Position numbers and translations under genes: made by a program. DNA of 57,927 nt from CAZDXB01 sp964509335 (GTDB lineage: Bacteria > Bacteroidota > Ignavibacteria > Kapaibacteriales > UBA2268): the NCBI GenBank assembly GCA_964509335.1, contig CAZDXB010000019.1, positions 1-57,927 of the forward strand, given 5' to 3'. Shown here piece after piece: positions 18,442 through 27,058 of the stretch; the first letter of the stretch is position 1, and each line of letters opens with the position of its first letter. The notes beneath the pieces are model-generated. The model ran no database searches and was not told the origin of the DNA. It worked only from the letters and a program-made list of their open reading frames with translations.

Positions 18442-18617
18442 TCTTTCGTTGAGCGAGATTCTTTGTCTTCTTTTAATAGCTCGCCCCAGCTCGTCGTCGG
18501 TGTTGTTCCGTTTATTGAACTCCGCGCCTCTCTTTTTTTTTCTACAAAATTACAAAATAAAACAATAACTAAAATATAAACGACGCACAAATATAATAAT
18601 TTTATTGTTAATTTCAT
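18435..18617 (-). CDS. Small single-pass membrane protein, unknown function
   Basis: The 60-residue ORF has one hydrophobic segment (LLYLCVVYILVIVLFCNFV, about residues 7-25) followed by a charged cytoplasmic or periplasmic tail rich in Lys, Glu and Ser. It overlaps the GTG start of the HNH gene by seven bases, and the codons are unremarkable for the window. No Shine-Dalgarno is evident before its ATG. I do not recognise a family. It could be real and coupled to the HNH gene, or merely the open leader of that transcript. Confidence 0.4.
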   Translation of the reverse strand: MKLTIKLLYLCVVYILVIVLFCNFVEKKREARSSINGTTPTTSWGELLKEDKESRSTKEC

Positions 18618-18734
18618 AGAAAGGCTAAGTTTAGTATATATGAAAAATATTTTTTGGGAATTATTTTATTTTATAGCGTAACGCTCGCTTAAAAATTACG
18701 TCTTTTAAGTAGAAAAAATAAGAAAGAAAGGACG

Positions 18735-19250
18735 ATGGACGTTTACGAATTCAAATTGAAGGCTTTGCCGCTTAAGAACAAAATTTTCAGAACGGCGAAA
18801 AGATTTTTAAAAGACGAGAGCGAAGCCGAAGACGCCGCTCAAGAAGTTTTGATAAAGCTTTGGCAAAAAAGGGATTCGCTAAGCAAGTATGAAAGTTTGG
18901 AGGCGATTGCAATAACGGCGACAAAAAATATGTGCATAGATACGCTAAGAAAAAACAAAACAGAAAAATTGCAAATAAACGAAGAAACGACCGGCGGCAA
19001 TATTAAAACGCCGGACGCGGAATACGAAAACAACGAGGCAATGTCGCTGGTGGAAAAAGCGATTGATATGTTGCCGGACAGACAGAAGCTGGTCGTTCAT
19101 TTGAGAGACATAGAAGGCTACTCGAGCGAAGAGATAGCGCGAATAATGGAAATCGAAAGAGGAAACGTTAGAGTTTTGCTTTCGAGAGCGAGAAAACAAA
19201 TAAGAAACTATTTGACTCAACAATACAGCTATAAAGATGAAAGAAATTAA
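18735..19250 (+). CDS. ECF-type RNA polymerase sigma factor
   Basis: The 171-residue protein has region 2 (AKRFLKDESEAEDAAQEVLIKLWQ, residues about 23-46, and the -10-recognising helix around AIAITATKNMCIDTLRK). Region 4 follows (LPDRQKLVVHLRDIEGYSSEEIARIM, then ERGNVRVLLSRARKQIRNYL). GAAAGGA precedes the ATG at a good distance. It overlaps the next gene by 14 bases and belongs to the sigma, anti-sigma-like, DUF4252 operon found across Bacteroidota. The signal it answers is unknown. Confidence 0.94.
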   Translation: MDVYEFKLKALPLKNKIFRTAKRFLKDESEAEDAAQEVLIKLWQKRDSLSKYESLEAIAITATKNMCIDTLRKNKTEKLQINEETTGGNIKTPDAEYENNEAMSLVEKAIDMLPDRQKLVVHLRDIEGYSSEEIARIMEIERGNVRVLLSRARKQIRNYLTQQYSYKDERN

Positions 19251-19779
19251 ACAATTAATCGAGAAGTACTTAGCGGGCGAAACCTCGCTTCTGGATGAAA
19301 AGAAGCTGAGAGACTATTTTTCCGAAGGCAACGCTCCGCCCGAGCTTAAAGAGTACGAAAGCCTCTTCCAATATTTTGAGAAGAGCGACCGAGAAAAAAT
19401 AACGAACGAGAATTTCGACGTTGAAGTTATGAATAAAGTCGCTTCGGAAGACGCAAAAGGAAAAGTCTTCGGAGCTAGGTCCCTTACGTTAAAGATAATA
19501 TCCGCTGCGGCTACCATAGTTATAGCCGTTGGTATATACTTAACCGTGGACGCCGGAAGACTTGACTTTTGGAAGAAAACCTACAGCGACGAAGAAATAC
19601 TAGCGGCAAAGCAAGCGCTTAACGCTTTAGCTATAACGGGGGACGCTTTAAATAAAACCCGGGAAGGTATGGAGAATCTTTCGACGCTCGACCAAGCGTT
19701 TCAAAAGTTGGAAAAAGTATCATTAATAGACAAGTATTATAATTCATATGTATTAAAATATCTGGGAGAAGAACAATGA
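19237..19779 (+). CDS. Anti-sigma-like membrane protein
   Basis: The 180-residue protein opens with IEKYLAGETSLLDEKKLRDYF, the short helical cytoplasmic segment typical of small Bacteroidota anti-sigma-type proteins that sit after an ECF sigma gene. One transmembrane helix follows near residues 87-106 (LKIISAAATIVIAVGIYLTV) and then a periplasmic helical part (EEILAAKQALNALAITG). It overlaps the sigma gene by 14 bases and the next gene by four (ATGA). Function as a regulator of the adjacent sigma factor is inferred from position and topology. Confidence 0.75.
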   Translation: MKEIKQLIEKYLAGETSLLDEKKLRDYFSEGNAPPELKEYESLFQYFEKSDREKITNENFDVEVMNKVASEDAKGKVFGARSLTLKIISAAATIVIAVGIYLTVDAGRLDFWKKTYSDEEILAAKQALNALAITGDALNKTREGMENLSTLDQAFQKLEKVSLIDKYYNSYVLKYLGEEQ

Positions 19780-20309
19780 AGAAAGCATTATTAATCACGG
19801 CATTAGCGATAGCGTTTATACCGTTAACGGTATTGGCGAAGAACGACAAAATCGAAGCTTTTTTCGAAAAGTATTCGGAAGTGAAAGGCGTAACATACGT
19901 TAACTTGACGCCGACGCCCGAATTGATGGAGCAGGCGAGCGGAGCCTCGGGGATGAAAGAAGCCGGCAAGATGATGAAAGGAATAGAAACAATGAGGGTT
20001 TTAACGACTGAAGACGCCGAGGTCGCCCTGGACGTTAATATTTATGAAGACGCTCTTAAAGTGTTCCCAACCGAAAAATACAAGAAGTTTCTCGAAGTAA
20101 AAAACGAGGGAACTAAAGTTAATATGTTATATAAAGGGAATAAAGAAAAAGTAAGCGAATATCTTATTTTAGTGTCCGAAGACGATAAGCAAACGGTCGT
20201 ATGGATGAAAGGAGATTTGGATTTGAACCAAATGTCAAATCTGGGCAAAATGATGAAGGGGTTTTCCCCTCAGAAAGGAAAAGAAAATAAAGGAAGCGAC
20301 GATAAGTAA
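19776..20309 (+). CDS. DUF4252 family exported protein
   Basis: The 177-residue protein has a signal peptide (ALLITALAIAFIPLTVLA, cleaved near residue 21). It then shows DUF4252 features: an opening KIEAFFEKYSEVKGVTYVNLTPTPELM, a Lys- and Met-rich middle (GMKEAGKMMKGIETM) and a C-terminal NLGKMMKGF. The family is periplasmic or a lipoprotein of unknown function and typically closes sigma/anti-sigma operons in Bacteroidota. Its ATG overlaps the previous stop (ATGA), so translation is probably coupled. Confidence 0.85.
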   Translation: MKKALLITALAIAFIPLTVLAKNDKIEAFFEKYSEVKGVTYVNLTPTPELMEQASGASGMKEAGKMMKGIETMRVLTTEDAEVALDVNIYEDALKVFPTEKYKKFLEVKNEGTKVNMLYKGNKEKVSEYLILVSEDDKQTVVWMKGDLDLNQMSNLGKMMKGFSPQKGKENKGSDDK

Positions 20310-20318
20310 TCTAATCAA

Positions 20319-20459
20319 GGCTGTCTCATAAATTCAATTTCATCTGACTGAAATCCGTTCTGGCAACCCTAAAGCTTGACTAAATCATAATAAAACCGAC
20401 GCGTTTTTGGAAAAATTCGTCAACCTCGATGAAACTTAAACTCCAACTATGAGACAGCC
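20319..20459. repeat. 141-bp element with 12-bp terminal inverted repeats
   Basis: GGCTGTCTCATA at 20319-20330 and its exact complement TATGAGACAGCC at 20448-20459 bound a non-coding segment between two convergent genes. Inner TTTCATC and GATGAAA arms extend the symmetry. The sequence TTTTCTTTT follows the right arm. A second locus with the same GGCTGTCTCA arm occurs at 37836-37881, also between convergent genes. It could be a MITE-like insertion remnant or a bidirectional terminator. Confidence 0.7.
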
Positions 20460-20466
20460 TTTTCTT

Positions 20467-22047
20467 TTAATCAAATTTCATTATTTTGTTTACGTATGTC
20501 CGTTTTTCCGTTCTTACGATAACAATGTAACTTCCGCTTGGAATACCGCGCAAATTGATTTCACGCCCCATTTTATTAAATCCGCCATCCAAAAATTTCC
20601 GCAGAGTTTTTCCATTTAAATCCATAATAAATATATCGGCTTTGCCGCTAACAGCTGAATGAAAATCGATAAATAGAGTTTCCGAGCAAGGATTCGGGCG
20701 AACTGTAATTACCGAATTATTTGAATAAGAGCTTTCTACGACCGAGGATATATTAATCACTTTTACGCTCGAATCTAGTCGCCATCCGTCGTTTTCGCCT
20801 TCGCCGGAGTAAGCGCCGTAATACTCGAAGCTTTTCGCGTTTCCGTTGAAATCCTTATTCCAATCGACGTCCGAGTCGAACGCCGACAAGTCGAAAGATG
20901 ACTTTTCGCATCCTGTCTTCGGAAATAAATCAATATTGGCAAGCTCGAACGCGGGAGAGATGAAATAATCCCCCGCTTCGCTTATCTCGCCGAGGAGATT
21001 GTCGTTTCCGTCGAAGCCCTGAACAGGAACGTCGGCGAAAACGGCATTGGCGATTATCGTTTGCTCGTATTCTTCGTTTGGCGAATACAACTTAACGCCT
21101 TTGCCTTCCGTATATATCGAGTTATTGTAAACGCTTATTTCTTTCGGCTTTCTGCTATTGTGAATCTGAAAGTTAGCGCCGCCCGATTTCGAGCCGACGA
21201 GGATATTATCGTGGAAAGATATATTGCCCGTTCCTTGAAAGAGGTATTCCCGCGGATTATTGTATATAAAATTGCCGTAAATTTCCACTATGTCGTCTTT
21301 TCCGCTTCCTTCGAATGGCTGACCGCCTACCAGCAGATTTGGTCGGTTGCCGCTCGGGGAGGGGCGAGCGTCTTTGACGAAAACGTTGTGTCTTATTATC
21401 GTCGATGAAGGCTCTTTCGGTATGCCCTTCAAATCAGGTCGCCCGTTCTGATGCTTAATTTGCATACAATAGCCGTGAGGATTAGTTACTAGGTTAAATT
21501 CGATTACGCCGCGGATAAACGGCGCGCTACCGTCGGAATCCCCCAGATACAAGCCAGTTCCCGCTTCTTCTACTATATTGCGGCTGATAATCCAATCCCA
21601 GCAAGTTATTTTAGTCGATATTCCGACGGTCTGCTGACCGTTTCCGTGTCCGACAATATAGTTGTTGTCTATCCAAATATGATGCGAATAGCCGCTGCCG
21701 CCGCCGGCTTTTATCGCGTCGATGTATTTGTAATCTTTACCGTCGAACTTCAATCCTTCCACTTTTATATATGACGCGTTTTGTATGTCCATCGTATTGG
21801 CGTAATCGCAAGCTAAAAGAACAGCTCGATGCGGTTCCGCCGATTTGACGACAATCCAAGCGTCTTCGGCTCCGTGGATATTCTTCAAACGCAAACCGTC
21901 TGCGTAATTTCCGGGCGTTAATAGCAATGTGTCGCCCGGAGCCAAGTTGTCTCGTAAGTCGAGATAATTGTTCGGATTCGCCGTATAGGTTTCGCAAATC
22001 GCGTCTTGAATAGCGAGTAGAAGTACGATTAAAATCATTCGTTTCAT
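20467..22047 (-). CDS. Secreted parallel beta-helix protein (polysaccharide-lyase-like) with T9SS sorting domain
   Basis: The start at 22047 is chosen because GAGG lies eight bases before it; a longer frame would add 16 unlikely residues. The 526-residue protein has a signal peptide ending near IQDAICE. A right-handed beta-helix begins at YTANPNNYLDLRDNLAPGDT, which resembles the entry of chondroitinase B/alginate-lyase (PL6) folds, with rungs such as HIWIDNNYIVGHGNG, FIRGVIEFNLVTNPHGYC and EISVYNNSIYTEG. The last 80 residues form a type A T9SS sorting domain (VRPNPCSETLFIDFHSAVSG to GSYIVIVRTEKRTYVNKIMKF). A secreted carbohydrate-active role is plausible, but catalytic residues were not identified. 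Confidence 0.88.
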   Translation of the reverse strand: MKRMILIVLLLAIQDAICETYTANPNNYLDLRDNLAPGDTLLLTPGNYADGLRLKNIHGAEDAWIVVKSAEPHRAVLLACDYANTMDIQNASYIKVEGLKFDGKDYKYIDAIKAGGGSGYSHHIWIDNNYIVGHGNGQQTVGISTKITCWDWIISRNIVEEAGTGLYLGDSDGSAPFIRGVIEFNLVTNPHGYCMQIKHQNGRPDLKGIPKEPSSTIIRHNVFVKDARPSPSGNRPNLLVGGQPFEGSGKDDIVEIYGNFIYNNPREYLFQGTGNISFHDNILVGSKSGGANFQIHNSRKPKEISVYNNSIYTEGKGVKLYSPNEEYEQTIIANAVFADVPVQGFDGNDNLLGEISEAGDYFISPAFELANIDLFPKTGCEKSSFDLSAFDSDVDWNKDFNGNAKSFEYYGAYSGEGENDGWRLDSSVKVINISSVVESSYSNNSVITVRPNPCSETLFIDFHSAVSGKADIFIMDLNGKTLRKFLDGGFNKMGREINLRGIPSGSYIVIVRTEKRTYVNKIMKFD

Positions 22048-22141
22048 TTTGATAACCTCAATTTTATATAAAGTTTCGCGTTCAATTATTATCAATTTAT
22101 AAAAAATAGCTTTACGAAAAAATGAATTAGAGGTAATGATT

Positions 22142-22171
22142 AGTAGGGGCTGAAGATTTTCAGCCCCTACT
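22142..22171. repeat. Palindromic dispersed repeat in a divergent intergenic region
   Basis: AGTAGGGGCTGAA and TTCAGCCCCTACT form a 13-bp perfect stem with a four-base centre. Hairpins of the form GTAGGGGC...GCCCCTAC recur widely in FCB genomes from memory; only one copy is present here. It lies between the divergently transcribed beta-helix and phosphodiesterase genes, so it is not positioned as a terminator. Confidence 0.65.
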
Positions 22172-22324
22172 TTCCTTTAATCGACGACCAAATCGTTAAT
22201 TCGCCGCTTCGTTTCAGAGAAAAACCGGCTCTTTGACAAAAAGAAAAATAATCTACCGACTAAAATTTCTTTATTCTTACGCTAAGTATTCATATATTTA
22301 TATACGAATTAACGTAAGAAGCAA

Positions 22325-23080
22325 ATGAAGACGCTAAAGCAATTTGTAGAAGAAAAGAATATTTTGATAGCGGCGCATAGAGGAGCTTCCGGCGAGGCTC
22401 CCGAAAACACTATGGCGGCTTTTAAGTTGGGGTTAAAGCAAGGCGCCAATATGATAGAGGCGGATTTGCAATTTACCGTCGAGGACGTCGCGGTGGCTTT
22501 CCACGACCGGCGGCATTTGAAGTTTAAAGGCGCCAATAAGCCCTTGTCTTTGGAAAACCTCGGAGAAATCGACGTCGGAGCTTGGTTCAGCCCGAAATTC
22601 GCCGGCGAAAAAATCCCTTCTTTAAAAGAAATAACCGGATTAGTTAAAGACAGAGCTTATTTGAATTTGGAAATAAAGGGGGACGACTCCTCCATAACCG
22701 ACAAAAGGATTGAAAATGTAATATCGGCTATTTACGATAAAGGAATTAAAGAGAGCTCAATGGTTTCCTCTTTCGACTACAATCTACTTAAGAAAATTCA
22801 CAAAATCGATTCGGATATTCATATAGCGGCGATATACAACGCTTTCGAAGATAAAAACGTCCCTCAAATTGTCGAGGAAACAGGTTGCGAAGCGATTATT
22901 TGCTCTTTGGGCGAGATAAACAAAAAAATGGCGAGCGACGCTAAAGCCGACAATATATTCTTAGGCGTTTACGAAGTTGACAATAAAAGCGAATTCAACT
23001 ACGCTATGAAGTTCGAAGTAGCCGCGCTTGGGACGAACTATCCGGCGAAAATCAAGCAATACGTGGAAGAGCGATTGTAG
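22325..23080 (+). CDS. Glycerophosphodiester phosphodiesterase
   Basis: The 251-residue TIM-barrel enzyme hydrolyses glycerophosphodiesters to glycerol-3-phosphate and an alcohol. It has the signature AAHRGASGEAPENTMAAF (His18, Arg19), the metal ligands Glu45 and Asp47 in IEADLQFT, His60 in VAFHDRRH, and the later LEIKGDD segment. No signal peptide is present, so it is of the cytoplasmic UgpQ type. Length is normal for the family. It stands alone, divergent from the beta-helix gene and convergent with the glycosyltransferase. Confidence 0.93.
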   Translation: MKTLKQFVEEKNILIAAHRGASGEAPENTMAAFKLGLKQGANMIEADLQFTVEDVAVAFHDRRHLKFKGANKPLSLENLGEIDVGAWFSPKFAGEKIPSLKEITGLVKDRAYLNLEIKGDDSSITDKRIENVISAIYDKGIKESSMVSSFDYNLLKKIHKIDSDIHIAAIYNAFEDKNVPQIVEETGCEAIICSLGEINKKMASDAKADNIFLGVYEVDNKSEFNYAMKFEVAALGTNYPAKIKQYVEERL

Positions 23081-23152
23081 AATTGTTTGATGATTTTGCT
23101 TTTCAATTAAAAAATTTGGATATTAAAGTAAAAGAAACGATTCATGGCAGTC

Positions 23153-23173
23153 ATTCCCAGCTTGACTGGGAAT
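23153..23173. repeat. Short dispersed inverted repeat (ATTCCCAG...CTGGGAAT)
   Basis: An 8-bp stem with a five-base loop lies in the convergent gap between the phosphodiesterase and glycosyltransferase genes. It is followed by CCAG, giving the GGGAATCCAG string of the very common intergenic repeat seen in many bacterial genomes. The rest of 23081-23278 shows no gene. Confidence 0.6.
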
Positions 23174-23278
23174 CCAGAGAAAACGATTATTTTGAGTTTA
23201 AACTTTAGAAAAGAAGAAAATATCGATTCCATTGAGTTTTGAGAAGGCGCATACATTCGAATGGAGTCTATTTTTTTC

Positions 23279-24790
23279 TTACTTTTTCGGAACGTAAATA
23301 AAATTCGGGCGCGTTTTCCTTCCGCCAGTCTTGCACTTAAGGAAGTCGTCCGCGGGGAAAATAGCTCTTTCAAATCTATAATGTTTTTCAATTTCGGGGT
23401 AAGCTCTCATCTTGTCTAGTATAACAGCCGAGAATTTTCCTCCGGATAAACTCCTTTCGTAAAGCGTATTTATTTTTTTTGAAACGTCGGCGTCGCTGTT
23501 AATCAAATCTCTCAGGACGTAATAATGCGCTCGCGACTTTTTGCCGCTATACTTGGGAACGTATTGATGGTCTGGAATAAAGACTTCTCCCTCGATATTT
23601 TTTAATTCTGAATAAAATTTATCGGCGTATTCGTAATCTTTCGACGTCGGCATTTGTGGTATTGGATTATAAAGCAAAACGAAGAATTGCGCGGCAATGC
23701 CCAATAAAACGACGAACTTAACAATATTGACGCCATTGGATTTAGACTCAGCCAATACTTTAAAGAGTTCGCTCAGTCCCAAGCCGAATAATATAGCGGC
23801 GGCGGCGAACGCGGGAATTAAAACATTAAAATAACCGCCCAAGTGAATTCTGGAGAGCCAAGAAACCCCAAACATACCGACTGCGCAGACTAAGTAAAAC
23901 GCCGCTTGGCTATAACCGCCAACAAAACGTTTAGCGTAAAAGTAAAACGCCGCTATGCCGAGCGCGAAAAACAGCGGAACGAATAAATCTAAAATCCAGA
24001 ACGAGAAAATCTTTTGGTAAAGCCAAATATGCCCCGACGGAATTCCATAAAGCCAAAAGAAATGCCAACCTTTCGATATTTGATTGAAATAAAAGGACGC
24101 TCCGATTGTAATAATCAACGTCGGAAAAATGTAATACAAGCTCTTGAACTTAATTTTGAACGGCAAATAGACAATTAGCGGCAATATTAAAATCGCCGCC
24201 GTTTGCTTTGTAAGGAAAGAGAGAGCCGCTAAGGCGCCCGATAGTATCAATAGTAAAGGATTGTGTTCGCGCCGCAGAAAAAAAATCGAGGCGATAAAAA
24301 AAGCTATGAACATAGAATCGACTCTCGCCAAATCGTACCAAAATCCGCTAATCGAGAAGCAGGCGGCGAACAGCCCAGTGGAAATAAGCCCTAACTTTGA
24401 CGATTTCGTTTCTTTTTTGACGATTAAAAATATAAAAAGAAAAATAAAGAAAGTCGATATAATTGAAACCAATCGCAGAGGGAAGTATCCGGCGCCGAAA
24501 ACTTTAGCGAAAGCGGCGGAAGCGTAAAAGTAAACGGGCGTATAAATATAAGGCACAAAATCGAGGCTCGGCTCGACGTAAATCCCTTCGCCGCTTACAA
24601 CGCGCGAGACGTGCTCGACCATACCGCCTTCCATCCATTCAATATCGAAAGGATACGAAGCGCGGTAAGAGGCGACAAAGAAAAACAGCAAAACAAAAAA
24701 ACCCGCTAAAAGCAGTATAAACTTTTGTAAATATGAATTTAACAAATAAAGTTTTTCGTCAATTTTAAGAGTCGTTTTGTTTGCCGACAT
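23279..24790 (-). CDS. Multi-pass membrane glycosyltransferase (GT39/ArnT-like)
   Basis: The start at 24790 is chosen because AGGAGG sits five bases upstream; the frame extends to 24829 without a comparable signal. The 503-residue protein has about ten hydrophobic segments. The first periplasmic loop carries FDIEWMEGGMVEHVSRVVSG, matching the acidic catalytic loop of GT-C enzymes, followed by YIYTPVYFYASA. The final 120 residues are soluble. GT-C members transfer sugars from lipid carriers to proteins or lipids on the outer face of the inner membrane; donor and acceptor are unknown. The first 26 bases overlap the permease gene, implying coupled translation. Confidence 0.8.
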   Translation of the reverse strand: MSANKTTLKIDEKLYLLNSYLQKFILLLAGFFVLLFFFVASYRASYPFDIEWMEGGMVEHVSRVVSGEGIYVEPSLDFVPYIYTPVYFYASAAFAKVFGAGYFPLRLVSIISTFFIFLFIFLIVKKETKSSKLGLISTGLFAACFSISGFWYDLARVDSMFIAFFIASIFFLRREHNPLLLILSGALAALSFLTKQTAAILILPLIVYLPFKIKFKSLYYIFPTLIITIGASFYFNQISKGWHFFWLYGIPSGHIWLYQKIFSFWILDLFVPLFFALGIAAFYFYAKRFVGGYSQAAFYLVCAVGMFGVSWLSRIHLGGYFNVLIPAFAAAAILFGLGLSELFKVLAESKSNGVNIVKFVVLLGIAAQFFVLLYNPIPQMPTSKDYEYADKFYSELKNIEGEVFIPDHQYVPKYSGKKSRAHYYVLRDLINSDADVSKKINTLYERSLSGGKFSAVILDKMRAYPEIEKHYRFERAIFPADDFLKCKTGGRKTRPNFIYVPKK

Positions 24791-26870
24791 AAAGCCTCCT
24801 GCATTCGTCAAGTCCTTTTTTAGAGCCAATAATAGTTAGCCTGTCGCCTTCTCGTAATGTTGTGTTGCCGTGCGGCGTTATAATTTTGCCGCCTCTTCGT
24901 ATTAACGCGACCAAAGCGCCGACCGGCGTGTAAACTTGTCGTAATTGACTGTCGATTAACGCCTCGGATTTAGTTCCTTTTTTAATTTTTAAGGAAACGA
25001 ATTTATCGTCTTTTAACAGAGCTTCTTTCAACTCCTGCTCGTTTTTCGCCTTTAGCCAAGCCTCTTGGAAGGATTCTTCCTCTACCCTACCGGCGATTTG
25101 CGCCAATACCCTAAGATGCTGACCTGATTTAGCTTCGGGACTAATTAAGAAAAACATAACTTTTACGTTGTGAAACGGCTCGCCGCCGGATAAAACTGGA
25201 TTTTCGCATTTAATTTGAACGCCTTGTTTTGAGCGAGCCAACGCCATTACGGGTTTATCGACTTTCGACGTCCTAAAATGCGGCAGCGCCACTCCTCTAA
25301 TTACCGGCGTAGCTCCCAATCTAGCTCCTTCTAAAAATTTTTCGCAAATTTCGTCTTTGGGTATGTTTACCGTATGAGCGAGAATCGAAGAGACTTTTTC
25401 GACGGCGTCTTTATGGCATAAATCCGGTTCTAACTCTGTGGCTATGCTTCTGGCGACGATTTCTTCGAACGAATCGTCTTCTCTAACGCCTTTTTCTTTT
25501 AGTATTTCTCTAAGCTCGACGTCGAGAGCTTCGTATCGGGACTTGCCTAACCGTTCGAATATATGGTAAATCGCGCCGCTTCTGGTAACTTTATCGCGGG
25601 CGTAGAACCAATACCAGAGAAAACCGGAGACGACAAGTCCCGTAGAGAAAAGTATTGAAAACAGCCCCATTTCGCCGATTAGCCACAAGGAGCTTAAAAT
25701 GCCTGCTATCTGCATCCAAGGATAAAGCGGCGAACGGAAACCCGGGTCGTAGGATTCTATACGGCTTTCCCTCATAATTATAACCGCTAAGCAAGTCGTT
25801 CCGTATAATAAAAGCTGGAACGCGCTCGCCAGCTTGGCGATTTTTGTCGGATTTAAAAATAACAGAACTACGAGAATAAGAAAAGTAGTAAGAGTTATTG
25901 AAAAGGTCGGCGTTCCGAATTTGTTGATTTTCTTAAATGGATGCGGGAAAATAAAATCGCGGCTCATCGCCAGCGGATACCTAGAAGCGCTCATCGCGCC
26001 GGCGTTGGCTACGGATATAAAAGCTATTATCGCGGCGATTGACAACAAAACCGCTCCGACATAACCAAAGATTTCGCGCGCCGAATCGGCGACAGGCGTT
26101 AAAGTGCCGGTTAGTTCGTCCATCGGCAACGTCCCGACCATAATCGAAACGCCGAGAAAATAAATGACAATAGCCGCCGCTAAAGCTAAGATTACTCCAA
26201 GAGGAAGATTTCTTTCCGGTTGGTCGATTTCCTCCGACATTGAAGCGACGTTCGTTATGCCGACGTAACTTATATAAACCATACCTGCGGTGGAAATTAT
26301 ACTCGCCGAACCAGAGTCGAAAATTCCATCGAAGCTGTTCCATTCAATACTCGGAATGCCGCCCGCTATAAACGCAACCAGAAAAGCTAACAGCCCGAGA
26401 ACTAAAAAGACTTGGAGTTTGCCGCTTTTTTTTACGCTAAAGAGATTCACCGCTCCGAGAATAACAGCCAGTATAATAGCAAGCGGTTGTATATTGACGC
26501 TCGGAAGAAAAATCGCTATATAAGCTCCCATCCCGATTAGAGCGAAGGAGACTTTGAGAATAAGCGCCAGCCAAGCGCCTACGCCGCCGATTGTTCCGAA
26601 CATCGGACCCAAAGCTCTATCGAGAAAGAAATACATCCCCCCGGCTCGCGGCATAGCGGTCGATAGCTCAACCATACTCAACATAGCGGGAATCATTGGA
26701 ATAGCGGCGATTAGATAAGACAAAACGATAGCCGACCCCGCCTGCCTTGCCGCCAGCCCGGGCAAAAGGAAAAAGCCCGCGCTTAGCGTAGTCCCAGCCG
26801 CTATAGCGAAAACGCCAAGCAGACCGAATTCTTTTTTAAGCGGCTTTTGTTTTGTTTTCTTCTGTTCCAT
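24765..26870 (-). CDS. APC-family amino acid permease with C-terminal EIIA-like and TrkA_C domains
   Basis: The start is set at 26870 (MEQKKTKQKP); an upstream extension looks spurious. The 701-residue protein begins with a 12-segment APC transporter (FGLLGVFAIAAGTTLSAGFFLLP; MPRAGGMYFFLDRALGP). It continues, from about residue 500, into a PTS_EIIA_2-like domain with a candidate phosphorylatable His near residue 531 in GVALPHFRT. It ends with a TrkA_C domain (QVYTPVGALVALIRRGGKIITPHGNTTLREGDRLTIIG, about 645-685). The architecture suggests amino acid or cation-linked transport regulated by ligand binding and perhaps phosphorylation. Substrate is not evident. It overlaps the glycosyltransferase start. 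Confidence 0.88.
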   Translation of the reverse strand: MEQKKTKQKPLKKEFGLLGVFAIAAGTTLSAGFFLLPGLAARQAGSAIVLSYLIAAIPMIPAMLSMVELSTAMPRAGGMYFFLDRALGPMFGTIGGVGAWLALILKVSFALIGMGAYIAIFLPSVNIQPLAIILAVILGAVNLFSVKKSGKLQVFLVLGLLAFLVAFIAGGIPSIEWNSFDGIFDSGSASIISTAGMVYISYVGITNVASMSEEIDQPERNLPLGVILALAAAIVIYFLGVSIMVGTLPMDELTGTLTPVADSAREIFGYVGAVLLSIAAIIAFISVANAGAMSASRYPLAMSRDFIFPHPFKKINKFGTPTFSITLTTFLILVVLLFLNPTKIAKLASAFQLLLYGTTCLAVIIMRESRIESYDPGFRSPLYPWMQIAGILSSLWLIGEMGLFSILFSTGLVVSGFLWYWFYARDKVTRSGAIYHIFERLGKSRYEALDVELREILKEKGVREDDSFEEIVARSIATELEPDLCHKDAVEKVSSILAHTVNIPKDEICEKFLEGARLGATPVIRGVALPHFRTSKVDKPVMALARSKQGVQIKCENPVLSGGEPFHNVKVMFFLISPEAKSGQHLRVLAQIAGRVEEESFQEAWLKAKNEQELKEALLKDDKFVSLKIKKGTKSEALIDSQLRQVYTPVGALVALIRRGGKIITPHGNTTLREGDRLTIIGSKKGLDECRRLYVGKQNDS

Positions 26871-27058
26871 TGATAGAATATAACAAAATCGAGTTTGCAA
26901 GACAATAAAAAAAGAGGAGAGAATAAATATTCGAGCGGACAAAACCTCTTGTAAATAACTTTCAATTATCAGGATTTCGGATTCTCTAAGCCATTATAAA
27001 AGAGAACTTTAATATGACGGTAAAAGTAAATCAAAAACTAGCCGGCGGTTTTAAGTCG

